A stretch of DNA of 28,107 nt from NCBI GenBank assembly GCA_937892735.1, contig CALBGL010000089.1, positions 1-28,107 on the forward strand, in the 5' to 3' direction. Origin of the DNA: an uncultured Clostridia bacterium. Its GTDB lineage: Bacteria > Bacillota > Clostridia > Lachnospirales > Bianqueaceae. Positions 24,590 through 28,107 of this stretch are shown in pieces; the stretch's first letter is position 1, and each line of letters starts with the position of its first letter. The position numbers were made by a program, and so were the translations under genes. The notes beneath the pieces are model-generated. The model did no database searches, was not told where the DNA came from, and saw only the letters and a list, made by a program, of their open reading frames with translations.

Positions 24590-25747
24590 ATGGATTTCCA
24601 GAGGCTGACAGATTTTCTGGAGGGACTATCGGAGAAGGGGATCCCGGGGAATAGTTGCGCGGTGATGCTGGATGGGAAACGGGTCTATGAACATTATTCC
24701 GGTTATGCGGACCTGGAAGAGAGAAAGCCTGTGGGACCGGACACGCTGTTTCGGATCTATTCGATGACGAAGATCTTCACCTGCGTGGCGGCCATGCAGC
24801 TCTATGAGAAGGGATTATTCTCTCTGTCGGATCCCGTGGCGGAGTATTTGCCGGAGTTTGCCGAGATGCGGGTTCTGATTTCCAAGCCCAACGGAAAACC
24901 GTTAGAGTATCCCGCGGCGCAAAAGATTCGTGTGGAAGACTTATTCAGCATGACAGCGGGGTTGACTTATTTTGACGATGGCGGTGAAGCCGCGCGGGTA
25001 CGCGCGGAAAATCTGCGGCAGCTGGAGACGGAACATCCGAACTATACGACCAGAGACTATGCGAGGATGCTGGCGTCCGGTCCGTTGGCCTTCGAGCCAG
25101 GCAGTCACTGGAGATACAGTTCCTGCCATGAAGCGCTGGGCGCTTTTATCGAGGTGGTCAGTGGAGAACGGCTCAGTACGTATATTGAGGAACATATCTG
25201 TCGTCCTCTGGGACTTCACGATACCTACTTTCGGTGCGATGAAGAGACGCGCTCAGCACGGTTGGTGCGATTCTATCAGCGTCAGGCAGATGGCTCGTAT
25301 CAGAGAATCACGGACCAGGATAGGCATTATGCGCCGGAGTCCCGGATGGATCGCGGAGGCGCGGGACTGCTTTCTACACTGGGGGATTATCTGACATTTG
25401 CCCAGGCTCTGACGGATGGTGGGATATCCGAGGAGGGGATTCGCATTATCGGGGAGGAAACCCTGCGCCTCATGCGGACGAATCGGCTGAATGCGACGCA
25501 GAGGCAGGATTTTGACTGGACTCACTATTTAGGATATGGTTACGGTCTGGGAGTGCGCGTGATGATGGATCCGGCGATAGCTGGCGGCGGCCATGTCGGC
25601 GAGTTTGGCTGGAGCGGAATGGCGGGAACGTGGGTCATGATGGATCCGGTAAAACGGCTCACGGCTGTTTATATGGAACAGGTTGCCCCCAGTCTGGAGG
25701 CGTATATCACGCCGAAGCTCAGAAATATCATCTACAGTTGTTTGTAA
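24590..25747 (+). CDS. Serine beta-lactamase-family hydrolase (class C-like)
   Basis: 385-aa protein of the beta-lactamase/esterase (Pfam Beta-lactamase) family. Nucleophile Ser58 and Lys61 in SMTK, Tyr176 in RYSSCHE as the second motif, and the third motif HVG in GGGHVGEFGW are intact. There is no signal peptide, which argues against a secreted antibiotic-resistance enzyme and for a cytoplasmic esterase or peptidase. ATG 24590 follows AAGGAGGG, 12 bp after galE. The real substrate is unknown. Confidence 0.9.
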   Translation: MDFQRLTDFLEGLSEKGIPGNSCAVMLDGKRVYEHYSGYADLEERKPVGPDTLFRIYSMTKIFTCVAAMQLYEKGLFSLSDPVAEYLPEFAEMRVLISKPNGKPLEYPAAQKIRVEDLFSMTAGLTYFDDGGEAARVRAENLRQLETEHPNYTTRDYARMLASGPLAFEPGSHWRYSSCHEALGAFIEVVSGERLSTYIEEHICRPLGLHDTYFRCDEETRSARLVRFYQRQADGSYQRITDQDRHYAPESRMDRGGAGLLSTLGDYLTFAQALTDGGISEEGIRIIGEETLRLMRTNRLNATQRQDFDWTHYLGYGYGLGVRVMMDPAIAGGGHVGEFGWSGMAGTWVMMDPVKRLTAVYMEQVAPSLEAYITPKLRNIIYSCL

Positions 25748-25761
25748 AGGAGGAAGAGACA

Positions 25762-26145
25762 GTGAAGATGCAGGAATCTGGAGAAAACTATTTGGAGACG
25801 ATTCTGATGCTGAAGAATCGCCATGGACAGGTACGTTCGATCGACATCGCAAACGAGCTGGGATTCTCGAAGCCAAGCATTAGTATTGCCATGAAGAGAC
25901 TGCGGGAAAATGGGTATATCGAGATGGATCCCCAAGGCTGGATCACCCTTACGGACAGCGGTATGCAGATTGCGGAGAAGATCTATGAGCGGCATCGCTT
26001 CCTCAGCTACTATCTGCAGAAGATCGGGGTGAGCGAAAAGACAGCGGCAGAGGACGCCTGCAGGATCGAACATGTGATCAGCCAGGAAACGTTTGAACGG
26101 TTGCAGGAACATGTGGCTAAGGCGCAAAAAGACGATATAGAGTAA
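25762..26145 (+). CDS. DtxR/MntR-like metal-dependent repressor
   Basis: 127-aa regulator. The N-terminus MQESGENYLETILML with the winged helix VRSIDIANELGFSKPSISIAMKRLRENGYIEM is the DtxR/MntR pattern, and RHRFLSYYLQKIGVSEKTAAEDACRIEHVIS is the metal-binding dimer region. I choose GTG 25762, since AAGGAGG lies 8 bp upstream; ATG 25768 would be 14 bp away. The gene follows the hydrolase stop by 14 bp and is the last of the operon. No SH3-like C-terminal domain is present, as in MntR. Iron and manganese cannot be distinguished here. Confidence 0.9.
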   Translation: MKMQESGENYLETILMLKNRHGQVRSIDIANELGFSKPSISIAMKRLRENGYIEMDPQGWITLTDSGMQIAEKIYERHRFLSYYLQKIGVSEKTAAEDACRIEHVISQETFERLQEHVAKAQKDDIE

Positions 26146-26151
26146 AGGATG

Positions 26152-26195
26152 AGCCCGTGAGTTTCCTTCGATCTTTGAGAAGGGGCTGGCGGGCT
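26152..26195 (+). terminator. Bulged hairpin after the DtxR-like gene (possible terminator)
   Basis: AGCCCG (26152-26157) pairs with CGGGCT (26190-26195), with an inner CCTTC/GAAGG stem. The T run is poor (TATGTATTATTAT). The following bases to 26305 hold no feature I can support. Confidence 0.45.
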
Positions 26196-26305
26196 TATGT
26201 ATTATTATGGGACTTTAGGACATTGTTCTGCAGTGGCGTTGAGAGTATACAGATACACCATGTGAACCTTCGATGTTGATAAAAATAAGAGGGGCGGATA
26301 GTTTC

Positions 26306-26360
26306 TTTCTCATTAGTCCGAGGGGCGATGTAACAATTTTCTAGGGAAAGTAATGAGAAA
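26306..26360. repeat. Palindromic intergenic element, copy A
   Basis: 55 bp bounded by perfect 10-bp inverted arms TTTCTCATTA and TAATGAGAAA, with a core GATGTAACAATTTTC. It is the same family as 26371-26424 (opposite orientation) and 28077-28107. Confidence 0.8.
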
Positions 26361-26370
26361 CCCCCCGGGA

Positions 26371-26424
26371 TTTCTCATTAGTCGATAGCTGAAAATGTTA
26401 CATTGTCAAGGAAGCAATGAGAAA
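26371..26424. repeat. Palindromic intergenic element, copy B (inverted)
   Basis: 54 bp with arms TTTCTCATT/AATGAGAAA. Read on the minus strand its core AATGTAACATTTTC aligns with that of copy A, so the two lie head-to-head, 10 bp apart. Confidence 0.78.
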
Positions 26425-26433
26425 ACGATTGTA

Positions 26434-26478
26434 AAACAAAAACCTCCGAACACACAGACGAAGTGTTCGGAGATTTTT
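26434..26478 (-). terminator. Bidirectional-looking terminator downstream of tRNA-Ala
   Basis: CTCCGAACAC (26444-26453) pairs with GTGTTCGGAG (26463-26472). On the minus strand it is followed by GGTTTTTGTTTT, right for ending the tRNA-Ala transcript; the plus side also has ATTTTTAT. Confidence 0.85.
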
Positions 26479-26484
26479 ATAGAA

Positions 26485-26557
26485 TGGAGATAAGGGGATT
26501 CGAACCCCTGGCCTCTTGAATGCCATTCAAGCGCGCTCCCAACTGCGCTATACCCCC
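26485..26557 (-). tRNA. tRNA-Ala(GGC)
   Basis: 73-nt cloverleaf on the minus strand. It has acceptor GGGGGTA/TATCTCC, D-arm GCGCAGTTGGGAGCGC, anticodon stem CTTGA/TCAAG with loop ATGGCAT (anticodon GGC) and T-arm GGGGTTCGAATCCCC. CCA is not encoded; A73 is the discriminator. Confidence 0.96.
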
Positions 26558-26569
26558 AAGACAGAATGT

Positions 26570-26599
26570 ATTATAGCATAGGAGAAAAGAGGATGTCAA
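26570..26599 (-). promoter_or_regulatory. Promoter of tRNA-Ala
   Basis: On the minus strand TTGACA (26599-26594), 18 bp, TATAAT (26575-26570), 12 bp before the mature 5' end. Confidence 0.88.
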
Positions 26600-26695
26600 G
26601 ATCTCTTCTGATTTTTTTCCATAAATGCCGTGAATGTGCAGAACGACCAATCCGAAGATTCGTTTTGCGTATGACTAAGAATTGAAAATAAGCAT

Positions 26696-26724
26696 TTTAC
26701 ATTTGTATTATGGCGGGATATAAT
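26696..26724 (+). promoter_or_regulatory. Promoter of aldo/keto reductase gene
   Basis: TTTACA (26696-26701), 17 bp, TATAAT (26719-26724), 28 bp before the GTG start. Confidence 0.82.
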
Positions 26725-26752
26725 CAAAGAAAAAGGGAGGAGGAAGAAGCAC

Positions 26753-27793
26753 GTGCAGTATGTGCGGTTAGGACAGTCGGATCTTAAGGTTTCTCGAATC
26801 TGTATGGGATGTATGGGATTTGGAGACGCGAAAAATGGACAGCATAGCTGGACATTGGATGAAGAACGTTCTCGGGAGATTATCAAACGGGGGCTGGATC
26901 TTGGTATTAATTTTTTTGACACAGCGATCAGTTATCAGAACGGTACGAGTGAACGGTATCTGGGTCATGCATTACAGGATTTGATACAGCGAGAAGAGGT
27001 GGTAGTAGCGACTAAATTCCTGCCGCGTACCCCAGAAGAAATCGAAGCGGGGATTTCGGGGCAGCGGCATATTGAACAGATGATCAATACAAGTCTGAAA
27101 AACCTGGGATTATCTTATGTGGATCTATATATTTATCACATGTGGGATTATGCGACGCCGCTGTATGAGATCATGGAGGGGTTGCACCGGGTGGTTCAGG
27201 CAGGAAAGGTCAGATATATTGGGATCTCAAATTGCTTTGCCTATCAGTTGGCGAAGGCGAATGCACTGGCGGAGAAAGAGGGATTTACGCGCTTTATCGC
27301 GGTGCAGGGACATTATAACCTGATCTTTCGAGAGGAAGAACGGGAGATGGCAAAACTCTGCGCAGAGGATCAGATCGCGATGACGCCCTACAGTGCGCTG
27401 GCTGGCGGAAGACTTTCTAAGCATCTTAATGAGACGTCTAAGCGCCTTCTGGAAGACAACTATGCCAGACTCAAGTATGACGCGACGAAGGAACAGGATG
27501 AGGTGGTTATTCGCCGGGTAGCGGAACTGGCGGATCGGCATGGCATTTCTATGACAGAGGTGGCGTTGGCTTGGCTTCTGCAGAAAGTAACTGCGCCTGT
27601 GGTGGGCGCCACGAAGCTTCATCATGTGGAGGGGGCAGTGAAAGCAGTGGAACAGAGTCTCACAGGCGAGGAAATGGCGTATCTGGAGGAAGCATATGTT
27701 CCCCATAGATTGGTAGGCGTCATGGCGCAGAATACACCGGCACATAAGCAGCATGTCTGGACCACAGGTACACAATCGGTCGAGGGCAGATGA
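26753..27793 (+). CDS. Aldo/keto reductase
   Basis: 346-aa NAD(P)H-dependent aldo/keto reductase with the intact catalytic tetrad Asp56, Tyr61 (FFDTAISY), Lys88 (VATKF) and His129 (YIYHMW). The usual cofactor-site stretches GISNC and PVVGATKLHHVE are present. It resembles YhdN/YajO-type enzymes of unknown physiological substrate. The start is GTG 26753, 9 bp after AGGAGG; no ATG nearby fits the family N-terminus MQYVRLGQSDLKVSRICMG. It is monocistronic, with its own promoter and terminator. Confidence 0.94.
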   Translation: MQYVRLGQSDLKVSRICMGCMGFGDAKNGQHSWTLDEERSREIIKRGLDLGINFFDTAISYQNGTSERYLGHALQDLIQREEVVVATKFLPRTPEEIEAGISGQRHIEQMINTSLKNLGLSYVDLYIYHMWDYATPLYEIMEGLHRVVQAGKVRYIGISNCFAYQLAKANALAEKEGFTRFIAVQGHYNLIFREEEREMAKLCAEDQIAMTPYSALAGGRLSKHLNETSKRLLEDNYARLKYDATKEQDEVVIRRVAELADRHGISMTEVALAWLLQKVTAPVVGATKLHHVEGAVKAVEQSLTGEEMAYLEEAYVPHRLVGVMAQNTPAHKQHVWTTGTQSVEGR

Positions 27794-27805
27794 ACAAAGG
27801 ATTCG

Positions 27806-27836
27806 CGGCCATTGTATATGAATGGCCGTATTTTTA
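27806..27836 (+). terminator. Terminator of aldo/keto reductase gene
   Basis: CGGCCATT (27806-27813) pairs with AATGGCCG (27821-27828), followed by TATTTTTATG. Confidence 0.88.
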
Positions 27837-27890
27837 TGAAAAAAAAGAGCCATTACTTGATAGGTCTTTGCTATCAAGGATGGCTCTTTC
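27837..27890 (-). terminator. Terminator of tRNA-Leu
   Basis: On the minus strand AGAGCCAT...ATGGCTCT (27887-27880 with 27853-27846) with an inner TTGATAG/CTATCAA stem, then a run of eight Ts. It lies directly downstream of the tRNA. Confidence 0.88.
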
Positions 27891-27892
27891 TA

Positions 27893-27979
27893 TGCAGTTA
27901 GTGGGACTCGAACCCACAAGTCGCTAAAATGGACACTAGATCCTTAGTCTAGCGCGTATACCAATTCCGCCATAACTGC
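27893..27979 (-). tRNA. tRNA-Leu(AAG)
   Basis: 87-nt class II tRNA on the minus strand. It has acceptor GCAGTTA/TAACTGC with discriminator A, D-arm GGCGGAATTGGTATACGC, anticodon stem CTAGA/TCTAG with loop CTAAGGA (anticodon AAG), a long variable arm and T-arm GTGGGTTCGAGTCCCAC. CCA is not encoded. An A at position 34 implies likely inosine modification. Confidence 0.94.
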
Positions 27980-28002
27980 ATGTCCAGCTTTGAACGTTCT
28001 CC

Positions 28003-28031
28003 ATTGTACTATAGAACCGTTGAAATGTCAA
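28003..28031 (-). promoter_or_regulatory. Promoter of tRNA-Leu
   Basis: On the minus strand TTGACA (28031-28026), 17 bp, TACAAT (28008-28003), 23 bp before the mature tRNA. Confidence 0.87.
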
Positions 28032-28076
28032 TAGTTTTCTTGTGATTTATGATAAAGTCTGTCCCCGCGAGATAGA

Positions 28077-28107
28077 TTTCTCATTAGTCTACGGGGGCTG
28101 TAACAAT
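28077..28107. repeat. Palindromic intergenic element, copy C (truncated by window end)
   Basis: TTTCTCATTAGTC followed by GGGGGCTGTAACAAT matches the left half of copy A at 26306. The right arm would lie beyond the window. Confidence 0.72.

Noticed and set aside
24590..25747. Antibiotic-resistance beta-lactamase
   Set aside because: The fold and catalytic motifs are present, but there is no signal peptide and the operon context is housekeeping, so it is annotated only as a family hydrolase.

Overview
The window looks like chromosome from a gut-type Clostridia/Lachnospiraceae (Bacillota) bacterium. This rests on strong AGGAGG-like ribosome sites, consensus sigma-A promoters, an LplB/LplC-type oligosaccharide ABC importer, a PadR-DUF1700/DUF4097 pair, an NrdDG anaerobic ribonucleotide reductase, tRNA genes without encoded CCA, and many intergenic palindromic repeats. 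The assignment is inferred from gene content only.

Layout. 1-690: an array of about eight 84-bp tandem repeats cut by the window edge. 914-6993: a glycosidase operon (GH29 alpha-L-fucosidase, GH42 beta-galactosidase, and a 903-aa glycosidase-like protein I cannot assign to a characterised family), closed by a strong terminator. 7281-8138: an AraC-type regulator on the minus strand, divergent from an importer operon (two permeases and a lipoprotein binding protein, 8263-11779) that ends in two tandem hairpins. 11959-14928: an operon of an RraA-like aldolase/decarboxylase, a UxaA-type sugar-acid dehydratase split into a small and a large gene, and an SDR dehydrogenase. A second SDR has its own perfect consensus promoter (15018-15791). 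Together this reads as one locus: import of a fucosylated and/or galactosylated oligosaccharide, cytoplasmic cleavage, and probably non-phosphorylative (oxidation-dehydration-cleavage) catabolism of one released sugar. The sugar is not proven; L-fucose is the simplest guess because a fucosidase is present and no fucose isomerase, kinase or aldolase is seen.

15917-17931: a small membrane zinc-ribbon protein and an autoregulated PadR / DUF1700-DUF4097 pair with a clear operator. 18041-18310: three 105-109-bp repeats with a conserved RNA-like fold. 18359-21174: nrdD-nrdG preceded by two NrdR-like boxes one 32-bp step apart. 21235-22797: a lone GH43 beta-xylosidase-like gene. 22859-26145: a four-gene operon (MTA/SAH nucleosidase, galE, serine beta-lactamase-like hydrolase, DtxR/MntR-like regulator). 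26306-26424 and 28077-28107: copies of another palindromic repeat. tRNA-Ala(GGC) and tRNA-Leu(AAG) lie on the minus strand on either side of an aldo/keto reductase.

The most interesting parts are the unassigned 903-aa glycosidase with its sugar-acid pathway neighbours, three distinct structured repeat families, and the A34-containing tRNA-Leu.
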